Shown here in pieces: positions 1 through 10,300 of a DNA stretch of 64,000 bases. The number at the start of each line of letters is the position of its first letter. Position 1 is the first letter of the stretch. Position numbers and translations under genes: made by a program. Origin of the DNA: Microvirga sesbaniae (GTDB lineage Bacteria > Pseudomonadota > Alphaproteobacteria > Rhizobiales > Beijerinckiaceae); contig NZ_JAMXFJ010000002.1 in the NCBI RefSeq assembly GCF_025460805.1, forward strand, positions 197,490 to 261,489, given 5' to 3'. The notes below the pieces were generated by a model that was given only the letters and a program-made list of their open reading frames with translations, was not told the origin of the DNA and made no database searches.

Positions 1-2
1 AC

Positions 3-362
3 AGCGGCACGCCCGGTCCGGCCAGCCCCGGCGGCCACAGCGGTGGCAATGCGAGCGGCTCGGCCGGCTCGACCGTCGGCGCAGGCGCAAACACGGATGC
101 CGGCGTCGGCAGTCGCGGCAGCGGCTCATCCCATCCGGACCGCTCAAGCAACGGTGACGGCCCCGACCAGGACGGACGTGCCGGCCATGGCAATGCCGGG
201 AACGGCGGCGGCCACGGCAACAACGGCCACGGAAACGACGACGACGGCAACGACTCGTCCAATCCGGGTCGCTCCAACAACGGCGACGGGACCGATCAGG
301 ACGGCCCTGCCGGGAATGGCGGCGGCAATGGCGGACACGGCAATGGCGGCGGCAAGCGCTGA
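3..362 (+). CDS. C-terminal part of a Gly/Asn/Asp-rich low-complexity protein (5' end outside window)
   Basis: The frame is open from the left edge to a TGA at 360-362, giving 119 residues with no start codon inside, so the gene begins upstream. The sequence is almost entirely Gly, Asn, Ser, Asp and His, ends in GGGNGGHGNGGGKR, and holds two imperfect copies of a block of the form (H/N)P(D/G)RS(S/N)NGDG(P/T)DQDG(R/P)AG. Such tails occur in secreted or surface-exposed low-complexity proteins; the function cannot be told from this end alone. It converges on the urea operon. Other frames here read as Ala/Thr/Arg-rich shadows. Confidence 0.6.
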   Translation, partial: SGTPGPASPGGHSGGNASGSAGSTVGAGANTDAGVGSRGSGSSHPDRSSNGDGPDQDGRAGHGNAGNGGGHGNNGHGNDDDGNDSSNPGRSNNGDGTDQDGPAGNGGGNGGHGNGGGKR

Positions 363-384
363 CTCGGCCTGAGCTTCATGCGAC

Positions 385-417
385 AGGTCCTTGGCGGAAG
401 GCATCAACCAGGGACCT
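385..417. other. Inverted repeat between convergent genes
   Basis: AGGTCCTTGG at 385-394 pairs with CCAGGGACCT at 408-417 (9 of 10 pairs, loop 13). It lies between the 3' ends of the Gly-rich gene and ureJ, where a bidirectional terminator would fit, but neither side has a T run, so termination is only a possibility. Confidence 0.3.
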
Positions 418-488
418 GCATGGTGCCATCACGTCTTCGTTCGAACGACGGCGGTACAGAGAATCGCCTCGGATCGAACGTGCGTACT

Positions 489-1058
489 CTATCCAATGAG
501 GAGAACCAGGCCCCCAACCGCAATTGCCGCGCCGGCCAACCGGCCGACATGCGCCTGGCGGGCTGTGATGGTCGCGACCGTCATGCCGGCTCCATGCAGC
601 AGGACGGTCGCGAGGCTGAAGCCGAGGCTGTAAAGCGCGACGCTGGCCCCGGACGGGATCTCCACACCGTGCGCATGGCCATGGAAGAGCGCGAAGACGC
701 CGACGAAAGCGGCCGCGGCTTGGATCGGCCATTGCCGGCCCCATGTGACGACGGCGCCCAGCACGACCACGGACAGGGTGATGCCGAATTCGACGGCCGG
801 AATCGCGATGCCAGTCAGGCCTAGGATTCCGCCCGCCAGCATCATGCCGACGAAGCTCGCCGGCAGCGCCCACATGGCCCGCCCCCCGAGCAGGGCCGCG
901 AACAGGCCGACGCTCACCATGGCCAGCACATGGTCGATCCCTCCCAGAGGATGCGAGAATCCGGAGACGAAGCCCGATGCCGAAGCATGACCCGTATGGG
1001 CCAGGGCCGGCATGGCTGCCGCCATGAACAGCGTGGCAAGAACCGAGCGTTTGAACAT
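489..1058 (-). CDS. ureJ: HupE/UreJ family nickel permease-like membrane protein
   Basis: A 189-residue protein with an N-terminal signal/membrane segment (about 1-20) followed by hydrophobic helices and the family's His motifs: AHTGHASASG right after the signal, HPLGGIDHVLAM near 40, and FHGHAHGVE in a later loop. HupE/UreJ proteins are inner-membrane proteins thought to import nickel for urease or hydrogenase. Here it is the last gene of the urease operon, 16 bases after ureG, so supplying Ni to urease is the likely role. The start is the ATG just after the ureG stop; a longer in-frame extension would run into ureG and reads as non-coding. Confidence 0.88.
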   Translation of the reverse strand: MFKRSVLATLFMAAAMPALAHTGHASASGFVSGFSHPLGGIDHVLAMVSVGLFAALLGGRAMWALPASFVGMMLAGGILGLTGIAIPAVEFGITLSVVVLGAVVTWGRQWPIQAAAAFVGVFALFHGHAHGVEIPSGASVALYSLGFSLATVLLHGAGMTVATITARQAHVGRLAGAAIAVGGLVLLIG

Positions 1059-1074
1059 GTCGATGATCCCCCTG

Positions 1075-1698
1075 TTAGGCTGCCGCCGACAGACCGCCGG
1101 CCCGCTCGATGAACGTCGCGATGGCATCGACACCGACGCCGTCGCGGATGTTGCTGAACACGTACGGACGCTGGCCGCGCATGCGCCTGGTGTCCTCCTC
1201 CATGATCGCGAGATCGGCCCCGACATGGGGCGCCAGATCGATCTTGTTGACCACCAGGAGATCCGAACGCGTGATGCCGGGACCGCCCTTGCGCGGGATC
1301 TTTTCGCCCCCGGCGACATCGATGACGTAGATCGTCAGATCGGCAAGTTCAGGCGAGAACGTCGCCGCCAGATTGTCGCCGCCGGATTCCACCAGCACGA
1401 TGTCGAGGGCCGGGAACCGCTTGCGCATGGTGGCGATGGCCGCAAGGTTGATGGAGGCGTCCTCACGGATCGCCGTGTGCGGGCATCCTCCCGTCTCCAC
1501 GCCCATGATGCGTTCCACAGGCAGCGCGCCGGCGACGGTCAGGAGCCGCGCATCCTCCTTGGTGTAGATGTCGTTGGTGATCGCGCAGATGTCATAGCGC
1601 TCGCGGAACGCCTTGCACAGCGCTTCCATGAGGGCCGTCTTGCCGGACCCGACCGGCCCGCCGATGCCGACCCGCAGGGGTCCCGTGTGAGAAGTCAT
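1075..1698 (-). CDS. ureG: Urease accessory GTPase UreG
   Basis: A 207-residue SIMIBI-class GTPase that drives nickel insertion into urease with UreD/UreF and receives Ni from UreE. Visible motifs are the P-loop GGPVGSGKT (about 13-21), the metal-binding CPH in [17 protein letters not shown] in the switch region and the NKID guanine-specificity motif. Length is normal for the family. The start codon overlaps the ureF stop by 4 bases, which suggests translational coupling. Confidence 0.97.
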   Translation of the reverse strand: MTSHTGPLRVGIGGPVGSGKTALMEALCKAFRERYDICAITNDIYTKEDARLLTVAGALPVERIMGVETGGCPHTAIREDASINLAAIATMRKRFPALDIVLVESGGDNLAATFSPELADLTIYVIDVAGGEKIPRKGGPGITRSDLLVVNKIDLAPHVGADLAIMEEDTRRMRGQRPYVFSNIRDGVGVDAIATFIERAGGLSAAA

Positions 1699-2396
1699 GA
1701 TCGAAACAACCTCGTATACTGGTTCTCATGATGGAAGGAGCCGAGATCGGCCCGGAAGGTCGAGCCGCCGATGTCGTCGAGCGTGAGACCGATCGCCTCC
1801 CGGGCGACGTCCTGCACCGGACCTGCCAAGGCGGCGGACACCCGGATGCCTGCCGTCTGGCCGATGGGCGCCAGGCGGATGGCCGCCGACACGAGCGTCT
1901 GCACGAGCCCGAAGAGATAGGCGGGCGATGTGATCGCCAGGGGAACGGCATGAGCCGCCGCCGCCATGCCGATGGCGACCGGGAAAGCGACGTCGCCCTC
2001 GAGGGGCGTCAGCCGGGGCGACGGCCATGCGGCAAGCGTCGCATCCAGGAAACTGCGCCCCTGCTGGCTGGTCTCGAGATGGAGCTCGGCGGAAGGCGAC
2101 AGGGCGAGAGCGAGTTCGTTGACGGTCTCGAGAGCCTCTCGATCATCCTGCGCGATGGCTCTGTAGGCATGGCTCAGGAGAATGGCGTCGTTGCGCCCCA
2201 GGCCGAGCGTCAGGAGGTCATGCAGCCAGGCCACGAGCGACGTCTCATCGGTGATGTCGCCGGCCTCCACGGCCCATTCGAGGGTATGCGAATAGGCATA
2301 GCAGCCGACCGGATAGGACGGCGACAGCCAGGCGAAGAGCGGCAGGATCGCCGCCGTCTCGTCCAGTCCGCGCCCCTTCGGGGATCCGTCATCCAT
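1695..2396 (-). CDS. ureF: Urease accessory protein UreF
   Basis: A 233-residue all-helical chaperone of the UreD-UreF-UreG complex that loads nickel into apo-urease. Family features are [20 protein letters not shown] near the N-terminus, the Q-rich helix after [11 protein letters not shown], and the C-terminal [20 protein letters not shown]. The chosen ATG (2394-2396) overlaps the 3' end of ureE by 8 bases. A start 33 codons further up would lie inside ureE's His tail and lacks family similarity. Confidence 0.95.
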   Translation of the reverse strand: MDDGSPKGRGLDETAAILPLFAWLSPSYPVGCYAYSHTLEWAVEAGDITDETSLVAWLHDLLTLGLGRNDAILLSHAYRAIAQDDREALETVNELALALSPSAELHLETSQQGRSFLDATLAAWPSPRLTPLEGDVAFPVAIGMAAAAHAVPLAITSPAYLFGLVQTLVSAAIRLAPIGQTAGIRVSAALAGPVQDVAREAIGLTLDDIGGSTFRADLGSFHHENQYTRLFRS

Positions 2397-2868
2397 GGCC
2401 GTGCCCGTGATGGTGGGAATGCCCGCCATGCTCGTGGTGATGATAGGCGCCGCGGACCGGTCGGAAAGGCCGCTCGACGATCTCGACCCGGGCACCCAAT
2501 CCGATCAGCATGTCGACCAGCACATGATCGTACCCGATGTAGATCGCCGCGCGGGTGATCTCCGCCGGCACGTGCCTGTTGCCGATGTGCCAGGCGAGGG
2601 TCAGGAGATCGAGGGGATCCTCCGTGGTGATCTCCACGAGCTTCTCCGGCGCGGCCCGCACCTCGACGAGCCAGCCGCTCTCGAGCCGAATGGCATCGCC
2701 GTCCTCCAGCACGTCGGCCCGGTCGAGATCGAGCAGGAAGGCGGTTCCGCCGTCGGCATGGAGCATGATGCGGCGGCGATGGCGATCGCCATGGTCGAGA
2801 GTGATGACGTCGACGATGCGGTCCTGCTCGACGGCGTCTCGGCGGATGATGGATGTGGCGCGGATCAT
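2389..2868 (-). CDS. ureE: Urease accessory nickel metallochaperone UreE
   Basis: A 159-residue metallochaperone that carries Ni(II) to UreG and urease. It has the two-domain UreE pattern, with the metal-binding domain containing LLTLAWHIGNRHVPAEI and GARVEIVERPFRPVRGAY, and ends in a His-rich tail with about ten His residues in its last 18, a known Ni-binding feature of many UreE proteins. The start ATG at 2866-2868 is one base downstream of the ureC stop. Longer versions of this frame overlap ureC and are shadow sequence. Confidence 0.95.
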   Translation of the reverse strand: MIRATSIIRRDAVEQDRIVDVITLDHGDRHRRRIMLHADGGTAFLLDLDRADVLEDGDAIRLESGWLVEVRAAPEKLVEITTEDPLDLLTLAWHIGNRHVPAEITRAAIYIGYDHVLVDMLIGLGARVEIVERPFRPVRGAYHHHEHGGHSHHHGHGHG

Positions 2869-2869
2869 A

Positions 2870-4597
2870 TCAGAACAGGAAGTATCGTTGAGCCATGGGA
2901 AGGATTGTCGCGGGTTCGCAGACGAGCAGCTCGCCATCGGCACGGACGTCGTAGGTTTCGGGATCGACCTCGATGACCGGGGTCGCATCGTTATGCACCA
3001 TGTCCTTCTTGCCGATCCCGCCGCGGACGTTCTCGACCGCGACGAGCGGCTTCTGGACGCCGAGCTTTGCCGCGAGCCCGTTCTCCACCGCGGCCTTCGA
3101 CACGAAGGTGAGCGATGTCGTGGCGAGCGCCCGGCCATAGGCGCCGAACATCGGCCGGTAATGGACCGGCTGCGGCGTCGGAATCGACGCGTTGGGGTCG
3201 CCCATCAGGGCGGCCGCGATGGCGCCGCCTTTGAGCACGAGATCGGGCTTCACGCCGAAGAAAGCCGGAGTCCAGACCACGAGATCGGCAAGCTTGCCGA
3301 CCTCGACCGAACCGATGTGCCGGGACACGCCATGGGCAATGGCCGGGTTGATCGTGTATTTCGCCACGTAGCGCCGGGCGCGGAAATTGTCGTTGCCGCC
3401 GCTGTCGCCCGGCAGCGCACCGCGCTGGACCTTCATCTTGTGCGCGGTCTGCCACGTGCGGATGATCACCTCGCCAACGCGCCCCATGGCCTGGCTGTCG
3501 GACGACATCATCGAGAGCGCGCCGATGTCGTGCAGGATGTCTTCCGCGGCGATCGTCTCCTTGCGGATTCGGCTCTCCGCGAAGGCAAGATCCTCGGGGA
3601 TCGACGGCGACAGGTGATGGCAGACCATGAGCATGTCGAGATGCTCGTCGATGGTGTTCACCGTATAGGGTCGCGTCGGGTTGGTGGAGGACGGCAGCAC
3701 GTTGGGCAGGCCAGCCACCTTGATGATGTCCGGCGCATGCCCGCCGCCTGCGCCCTCCGTGTGGAAGGCATGGATCGTGCGGCCCTTGAAGGCCGCGATC
3801 GTGTCCTCGACGAAGCCGGATTCGTTGAGCGTGTCGGTGTGGATCATCACCTGCACGTCATAGGCGTCGGCCACCGACAGGCAGCAATCGATCGCCGCCG
3901 GTGTCGTGCCCCAGTCCTCGTGCAGCTTGAGCGCGCAGGCGCCGGCCTCGATCATCTCCTCCAGAGCATGGGGTTTCGAAGCATTGCCCTTGCCCGTGAA
4001 GGCGAGGTTCATGGGAAAGGCATCGGCGGCCTCGATCATGCGGGCGATGTGCCACGGCCCCGGCGTGCAGGTGGTGGCGAAGGTGCCGGTCGCAGGTCCC
4101 GTGCCGCCCCCGAGCATCGTGGTGATGCCCGACATGAGCGCCTCCTCGATCTGCTGCGGGCAGATGAAGTGGATGTGGGAGTCGAAGCCGCCGGCGGTGA
4201 TGATCTTGCCCTCCCCGGCGATGATCTCCGTGCCCGGCCCGATGACGATGTCGACGTTGGGCTGCACGTCCGGATTGCCGGCCTTGCCGATGGCGGCGAT
4301 CCGCCCGCCCGTGATGCCGATATCGGCTTTCACGATGCCCCAATGGTCGAGGATCACCGCATTGGTGATGACCGTATCGACGGCCCCATGGGCGCGGGCC
4401 GCCTGCGACTGCCCCATCCCGTCGCGGATGACCTTGCCGCCGCCGAACTTGACCTCCTCGCCATAGGTGGTGAAGTCCTTCTCCACCTCGATCACCAAGG
4501 CCGTGTCGGCGAGGCGGATGCGGTCTCCCGTGGTGGGACCGAACATGTCGGCATAACCGGACCTCGAGAGGGAAGCTGGCTTTCTCGCGTTCGACAT
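2870..4597 (-). CDS. ureC: Urease catalytic subunit alpha UreC
   Basis: A 575-residue amidohydrolase that hydrolyses urea to ammonia and carbamate. Ni ligands and active-site residues are intact: His141 and His143 (GGFDSHIHF), the carbamylated Lys224 ([11 protein letters not shown]), His252 ([11 protein letters not shown]), His278 (IHAFHTEG), the mobile-flap Cys325-His326-His327 (MVCHHLSP) and Asp366 (SSDSQAMGR). Length matches the family (about 570). It shares one base with the fused ureAB stop and is followed within one base by ureE, so the enzyme and its nickel chaperone are tightly coupled. Confidence 0.98.
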   Translation of the reverse strand: MSNARKPASLSRSGYADMFGPTTGDRIRLADTALVIEVEKDFTTYGEEVKFGGGKVIRDGMGQSQAARAHGAVDTVITNAVILDHWGIVKADIGITGGRIAAIGKAGNPDVQPNVDIVIGPGTEIIAGEGKIITAGGFDSHIHFICPQQIEEALMSGITTMLGGGTGPATGTFATTCTPGPWHIARMIEAADAFPMNLAFTGKGNASKPHALEEMIEAGACALKLHEDWGTTPAAIDCCLSVADAYDVQVMIHTDTLNESGFVEDTIAAFKGRTIHAFHTEGAGGGHAPDIIKVAGLPNVLPSSTNPTRPYTVNTIDEHLDMLMVCHHLSPSIPEDLAFAESRIRKETIAAEDILHDIGALSMMSSDSQAMGRVGEVIIRTWQTAHKMKVQRGALPGDSGGNDNFRARRYVAKYTINPAIAHGVSRHIGSVEVGKLADLVVWTPAFFGVKPDLVLKGGAIAAALMGDPNASIPTPQPVHYRPMFGAYGRALATTSLTFVSKAAVENGLAAKLGVQKPLVAVENVRGGIGKKDMVHNDATPVIEVDPETYDVRADGELLVCEPATILPMAQRYFLF

Positions 4598-5217
4598 CAG
4601 AGCGCTCCCATCACGGCCTGACGGAACCCGTGGACCTCGCGCCTCCCGGAGAGCGGAACGAGCGCCACCTCGCGCGTGGCGCCGGGCTCGAAGCGCACCG
4701 CCGTGCCGGGCACGATGTCGAGACGCATGCCGCGCGCCTTCTCCCGGTCGAACGATAGGGCCGGATTGGTTTCGAAGAAATGATAGTGGCTGCCGACCTG
4801 GATCGGCCGGTCCCCGGTATTGGCGACGGTGATCACGGTGCGCTCGGCGCCCTCGTTGAAGACGATCTCGCCATCCTGCGCGGTCACCTCGCCGGGCACC
4901 TCCTTCGAGGCTGCGCCCCGGATCGGGTGATGCACGGTCACGAGCTTGGTGCCATCCGGGAAGGTCGCCTCCACCTGCACGTCATGGATCATCTCGGCGA
5001 CGCCTTCCATGACCTGATCGGCCGTGATCACGTGCGCGCCGGCCTCCATCAGCTCCGCGACGGAGCGCCCGTCACGCGCGCCCTCCACGACCGTGTCGGT
5101 GATGAGAGCGATGGCTTCCGGATGATTGAGCCTGACGCCGCGCTCCAGCCGGCGGCGGGCCACCATGGCCGCCATGGCGATCAGGAGCTTGTCTTTTTCA
5201 CGGGGAGTGAGTTGCAT
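4597..5217 (-). CDS. ureAB: Fused urease gamma-beta structural subunit
   Basis: A 206-residue protein joining the two small urease subunits that are separate (about 100 residues each) in many bacteria. Residues 1-100 are UreA-like ([20 protein letters not shown] at the start, [11 protein letters not shown] at the end). Residues about 107-206 are UreB-like ([17 protein letters not shown], then [20 protein letters not shown]). The linker is only a few residues and no stop or start interrupts it. A similar gamma-beta fusion is known as Helicobacter UreA. It assembles with UreC into the urease trimer unit. It begins 9 bases after ureD. Confidence 0.95.
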   Translation of the reverse strand: MQLTPREKDKLLIAMAAMVARRRLERGVRLNHPEAIALITDTVVEGARDGRSVAELMEAGAHVITADQVMEGVAEMIHDVQVEATFPDGTKLVTVHHPIRGAASKEVPGEVTAQDGEIVFNEGAERTVITVANTGDRPIQVGSHYHFFETNPALSFDREKARGMRLDIVPGTAVRFEPGATREVALVPLSGRREVHGFRQAVMGAL

Positions 5218-5226
5218 GGTTCGACC

Positions 5227-6081
5227 CTAGCTGAGCCAGACGCGGGGCAATGGCTCGCCGCGGAAGGCGAGCAGAAACGGGACAGCGGCCCTGCGCAGCG
5301 AATCGCTGGTCATGGCGCAGAAGCGGACGACGAGCAGCCCGTTCCAGGCACTCGCCGCCGCCTCGCAGCCGCCGGTGGAGGAGAGGTGGTCGCGCACCTC
5401 GTCGAGCCGCGCCTCGGCGTCCGGCGCCACATGGATCATCGTTGCAAGGGCGCGGGCGCCCTTTGCGACGCTGGGCTTCCGGAGGCGGTCGGCGATTGGC
5501 CCGTCGAGGCGCAGCGTGTCGGCATAGACGAGGCGCCCTCCCCGCCGGATGCGCCAGCGATCCTCGAAGAGACCGTCCGTGACGTGCTCGTCGCGCGCCT
5601 CGCGCCCGAACACGACGGCCTCGAACAGGGTCAGGCGCGCATCCTCGGGCATGTCGGCCGCGAGGCTGCGGCGCAGGCGCGCCTGGTGGAACAGAATGGT
5701 TTCCTGCGGCAGCCAATCGAGCCGACCACCGGACCCCACCTTCAGATCGACGGACAGCTCCGCGACCGGCCCGTCCGAGCGGTAGACCTTCTCGGCGGCC
5801 GGCGTCGCCACGGTGACGACCGCGCCTGAGCGCGCCTCGACCGCGACGGAAAAATGATCCCCGCAGGCGATGCCTCCCGCCGTGTTGACGAGAACGGCAT
5901 CGAGCCCGCGCCCCTCGCCCTTCGGGAGCCTGATCCTCATGGATCCGCTCTCCTCGATCCGCATGGGCCGCGTGCGGCCGCCCAGACCCGCCGCACTGAA
6001 CGCAACCCGTCCGACGGCACGCTGACGCTGTTGAGAGACCGGCTGGGAACTGCCATCAAATGGCCAAGCGCTGACGTACAT
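5227..6081 (-). CDS. ureD: Urease accessory protein UreD
   Basis: A 284-residue scaffold of the nickel-loading UreDFG complex. Recognisable blocks are LVNTAGGIACGDHF, TPAAEKVYRSDG, LDWLPQETILFHQARLRRSL and FGREARDEHVTDGLFEDRWR. The ATG at 6079-6081 is preceded by GAGGGAGA at good spacing and overlaps the urtE end by 26 bases; an ATG ten codons earlier is less well placed. Position between the transporter genes and the structural genes is usual for urt-ure operons. Confidence 0.95.
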   Translation of the reverse strand: MYVSAWPFDGSSQPVSQQRQRAVGRVAFSAAGLGGRTRPMRIEESGSMRIRLPKGEGRGLDAVLVNTAGGIACGDHFSVAVEARSGAVVTVATPAAEKVYRSDGPVAELSVDLKVGSGGRLDWLPQETILFHQARLRRSLAADMPEDARLTLFEAVVFGREARDEHVTDGLFEDRWRIRRGGRLVYADTLRLDGPIADRLRKPSVAKGARALATMIHVAPDAEARLDEVRDHLSSTGGCEAAASAWNGLLVVRFCAMTSDSLRRAAVPFLLAFRGEPLPRVWLS

Positions 6082-6753
6082 CGTCTCCCTCGAGCGCCGA
6101 GCGGTCGCCATCCTGCACGATCTCGCCGCGCTCCATCACCACGAACCGGTCGGCCAGGTCGCGCGCGAAGTCGAAATATTGCTCGACCAGGAGGATGGCC
6201 ATATCCTTCCGTTCGCGCAAGTAGGCAATCGCCCGGCCGATATCCTTGATGATCGACGGCTGGATCCCCTCCGTCGGCTCGTCGAGCACGAGCAGGCGCG
6301 GACGGGTGACGAGCGCCCGCCCGATCGCGAGCTGCTGCTGCTGGCCGCCGGAGAGGTCGCCGCCCCGGCGGCCCAGCATGGACTTCAGGACCGGAAAGAG
6401 TTCGAAGACCTCGTCGGGAATCCGCTTCTCGCCGCGCCTGAGCGGCGCGAAGCCCGTCTCGAGGTTCTCCTTGACGGTCAGGAGCGGAAAGATCTCCCGG
6501 CCCTGCGGCACGTAGGCGATGCCGAGCGCCGCCCGCTCGAACGGCTTCAGGCGCGCGATGTCCCGGCCGTCGAACCGGATGCTGCCGCCGGCAATCGGCC
6601 GGTGCCCGGCGATGGCGCGCAGGAGCGACGTCTTGCCGACGCCGTTCCGGCCAAGCACGCAGGTGACCTCGCCGACGGACGCGGAGACGGACACACCGCG
6701 CAGCGCCTGCGCGGCGCCGTAATACAGGGAGAGGTTCTCCACAGACAGCATCG

Positions 6754-6757
<4 letters not shown>
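6056..6757 (-). CDS. urtE: Urea ABC transporter ATP-binding subunit UrtE
   Basis: A 233-residue ABC ATPase of the branched-chain amino acid LivF class, energising urea import with UrtD. Walker A is GRNGVGKT (about 36-43), the signature is LSGGQQQQLAIGRAL, and Walker B is RLLVLDEPTEGIQ, the TEGIQPSII block being typical of UrtE. The start ATG overlaps the urtD stop (ATGA), and an in-frame ATG two codons later is also possible. Confidence 0.96.
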
Positions 6758-7506
<749 letters not shown>

Positions 7507-7509
7507 GGG

Positions 7510-8646
7510 TTACTCCGCCGCCTGCGAGACCGGCTCGGACACCGGCCTCGGCTTCAGCCGCTGCCCGGCCTGGGCATAAAGATCCTTGGCGGCGCCGAGT
7601 ATGCCGCGGGGCATCAGGAGCGTGACGAAGACGAAGAGGCCGCCGAGCGCGAAGAGCCAGAACTCCGGCAGCACGCCCGTGAACCAGGTCTTGCCGGCAT
7701 TGACCAGGAGAGCGCCGAGGATCGGGCCGGCGAGGGTGCCGCGGCCGCCCACGGCCACCCAGATGACGACCTCGATCGAATTGGCCGGCGCGAACTCGCT
7801 CGGGTTGATGATGCCGACCTGCGGCACATAGAGCGCGCCCGCGACGCCCGCCAGCATGGCCGAAAGGGTGAAGACGGCGAGCTTGTAGTGCTCGACCCGG
7901 TAGCCGAGGAAGCGGGTACGGCTCTCCGCGTCGCGAACGGCCACCAGAACCTTGCCGAACTTCGAGTTCACCACCCAGCGGCAGATGAGGTACCCGCCGG
8001 CGAGCGCTGCAACCGAGAGCACGAACAGGACGACACGCGTCGAAGCGGCCTGGATGGGGAAGCCGAGAATATCCTTGAAGTCGGTCAGCCCATTGTTGCC
8101 GCCGAAGCCCATGTCGTTGCGAAAGAACGCGAGCATCAGGGCGAAGGTCATCGCCTGGGTGATGATGGACAGGTAGACGCCCGTCACCCGCGAGCGGAAG
8201 GCGAACCAGCCGAACACGAAGGCGAGGATGCCCGGCACGACGAGCACCATGAGAGCCGCGAAGGGGAACCAATCGAAGCCCTGCCAGAACCAGGGCAACT
8301 CCTTCCAGTTCAGGAACACCATGAAATCGGGCAGGACCGGATCCGCATAGACGCCGCGCGGCCCGATCTGGCGCATGAGATACATCCCCATGGCATAGCC
8401 GCCGAGGGCGAAGAATGCGCCGTGTCCCAGAGAGAGGATGCCGCAGAAGCCCCAGATCAGATCGACCGAGAGGGCGAGCAGCGCGAAGCACACGTACTTG
8501 CCGAGCAGCGGCACGAGGTGATCCGACAGGTGGAACGGGGATCCCGGCGCTACTGCGCCGTTCAGCACCGGCACCAGCACGGCGGCTGCGGCCAGCAGGA
8601 GGAGGACGATGATGCTCTGACGATCGAGCACGGATTGCGTTGTCAT
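7510..8646 (-). CDS. urtC: Urea ABC transporter permease UrtC
   Basis: A 378-residue inner-membrane permease of the LivM class with about ten hydrophobic segments. Diagnostic parts include LIWGFCGILSLGHGAFFALG, the long loop with MVFLNWKELPWFWQGFDWFPF, and VAVGGRGTLAGPILGALLVN, the usual permease coupling region. It overlaps urtB by 4 bases. With UrtB it forms the urea channel. Confidence 0.96.
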   Translation of the reverse strand: MTTQSVLDRQSIIVLLLLAAAAVLVPVLNGAVAPGSPFHLSDHLVPLLGKYVCFALLALSVDLIWGFCGILSLGHGAFFALGGYAMGMYLMRQIGPRGVYADPVLPDFMVFLNWKELPWFWQGFDWFPFAALMVLVVPGILAFVFGWFAFRSRVTGVYLSIITQAMTFALMLAFFRNDMGFGGNNGLTDFKDILGFPIQAASTRVVLFVLSVAALAGGYLICRWVVNSKFGKVLVAVRDAESRTRFLGYRVEHYKLAVFTLSAMLAGVAGALYVPQVGIINPSEFAPANSIEVVIWVAVGGRGTLAGPILGALLVNAGKTWFTGVLPEFWLFALGGLFVFVTLLMPRGILGAAKDLYAQAGQRLKPRPVSEPVSQAAE

Positions 8647-10232
8647 GCTTCGACCGCCCTGCCTTTCAGCGCGAAGAGCCCGCGGGGACGCCTCTGGATG
8701 AACAGAATGATCGCAACGAGCAGCACGATCTTGCCGAGCACCGCGCCCGCATAGGGCTCGAGCAGCTTGTTGGCGATGCCGAGCGTCATGGCGCCGACCA
8801 GCGTGCCCCAGAGATTGCCGACGCCGCCGAACACGACCACCATGAAACTGTCGATGATGTAGCCCTGCCCGAGATTGGGGCTCACATTGTCGATCTGCGA
8901 GAGCGCCACGCCGGCGATCCCGGCCACGCCGGATCCGAGGCCGAAGGCGAGCGCGTCGATGCGGTTCGTCCGGATCCCCATGGAGCCCGCCATACGCCGG
9001 TTCTGGGTGACGGCCCGGACATAGAGGCCGAGCGACGTGTAGCGCAGGACGAGCAGCAGGGTGGCGAAGACCGCAAAGGCGAAGATCACGATGGCGACGC
9101 GGTTATAGGTGAGGCTCAGGCCCCCGATCTCCAGCGCGCCGCTCATCCAGGCGGGCGTTCCGACCTCCCGGTTGGTGGGGCCGAAGATCGTGCGCACCCC
9201 CTGCTGCAGGATGAGCGAGATGCCCCAGGTGGCGAGCAGCGTCTCGAGCGCCCGCCCGTAGAGGAAGCGGATGACCGTGCGCTCGATGAGGATGCCGATC
9301 AGACCGGCCACGAGGAACGCGAGCGGCAGCGCGATGAAGAGCGATACGCCGAAGAGGCCGGGCGCGTGGGTGCGGATCGCCTCCTGGACCAGGAAGGTCG
9401 TGTAAGCGCCGATCATGACCATCTCGCCATGGGCCATGTTGATGACCCCCATGGTGCCGAAGGTGATGGACAGGCCGATGGCCGCGAGCAGCAGAACGGA
9501 CCCGAGGGAGATCCCGTACCAGACATTCTGCACGGCGTTCCAGAGCGCCAGCCGCGAGCGGATCCCCTCGGCCGCCTTGATGGCGGCCTCCGACACCCCC
9601 GCGGGTGTTCCCTCAGGAAGGGAGGAGAGAAGCGCCAGAGCGTCCTGATCGCCGCGGGCGCGGAGGGTTTCCACGGCGGCGAGCTTATCGGACGACGAGG
9701 CATCCGGCTTTGCCAGGAGGACGGCCGCGCGGGCGCTCTCGAGAGCTCCCTTCACGGCCGCGTCGCTCTCCTGCCCGATGGCCTTCTCGAGGGTCGGCAG
9801 TGCGGCCGCATCGCGCGAGCGGAACACAGCGCGGGCTGCGTCGAGGCGTATTCCGGCATCGGGGCTGAGCAGGGTCATGCTGCCGAGCGCGGCTTCGACG
9901 GCGCGGCGGACGCGGTTATTGACGCGCACGGGCTTGGCGCCTACGGGGGCCTCCATGGATCGCCCGGTCGCCGCCTCCACGAATTGACCTGCCGCATCGC
10001 GAATATAGACCTGCCCGGCGCCAACCATCAGCCGCCCGTCGCGCAGGGCTTCGACGAGGTTCAGCGCCTGCGCGTGACCGCTCCCGGCAACGGCGCCGAT
10101 GGCGGCCTCCGTGTCGGCGTAGCTGTCGGCCGCGAACTTTGGCAATGCGTCTTCATAGGGTCCCGCCACGACGGCGGACACCATTCCGATCAGCAGAACG
10201 AAGGCCTGCAGAAGGCGGCGCAAGCTGGTCAT
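8643..10232 (-). CDS. urtB: Urea ABC transporter permease UrtB
   Basis: A 529-residue protein. After a signal-like N-terminus there is a periplasmic region (about 25-240) characteristic of UrtB and absent from LivH, followed by a LivH-type permease domain (from NAVQNVWYGISLGSVLLLAA to the end) with GVINMAHGEMVMIGAYT and VVVFGGVGNLWGTLVGAMTL. The start ATG (10230-10232) precedes MTSLRRLLQAFVLLIGM, a good export signal; a longer start 14 codons upstream reads as non-coding. A stable hairpin separates it from urtA. Confidence 0.95.
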   Translation of the reverse strand: MTSLRRLLQAFVLLIGMVSAVVAGPYEDALPKFAADSYADTEAAIGAVAGSGHAQALNLVEALRDGRLMVGAGQVYIRDAAGQFVEAATGRSMEAPVGAKPVRVNNRVRRAVEAALGSMTLLSPDAGIRLDAARAVFRSRDAAALPTLEKAIGQESDAAVKGALESARAAVLLAKPDASSSDKLAAVETLRARGDQDALALLSSLPEGTPAGVSEAAIKAAEGIRSRLALWNAVQNVWYGISLGSVLLLAAIGLSITFGTMGVINMAHGEMVMIGAYTTFLVQEAIRTHAPGLFGVSLFIALPLAFLVAGLIGILIERTVIRFLYGRALETLLATWGISLILQQGVRTIFGPTNREVGTPAWMSGALEIGGLSLTYNRVAIVIFAFAVFATLLLVLRYTSLGLYVRAVTQNRRMAGSMGIRTNRIDALAFGLGSGVAGIAGVALSQIDNVSPNLGQGYIIDSFMVVVFGGVGNLWGTLVGAMTLGIANKLLEPYAGAVLGKIVLLVAIILFIQRRPRGLFALKGRAVEA

Positions 10233-10259
10233 GCAATCTTCTTCGAACGGAGGACAAGG

Positions 10260-10286
10260 CGAGGACGGCCGCAACGGCCGCCCTCG
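10260..10286 (-). promoter_or_regulatory. Intercistronic hairpin between urtA and urtB
   Basis: A 12-base arm, CGAGGACGGCCG (10260-10271), pairs with CGGCCGCCCTCG (10275-10286) with one mismatch and a 3-base loop, directly after the urtA stop. On the transcribed strand no T run follows. Such hairpins after a binding-protein gene often protect the upstream mRNA or partly stop transcription, so more binding protein than permease is made. That role is inferred. Confidence 0.55.
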
Positions 10287-10300
10287 TTTTCGTCAGGCGG

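Noticed and set aside
2555..4621. 688-residue plus-strand frame opposite ureC
   Set aside because: Complete, motif-rich ureC lies on the other strand; the plus frame is rich in Arg/Asp/His as expected for an antisense shadow.
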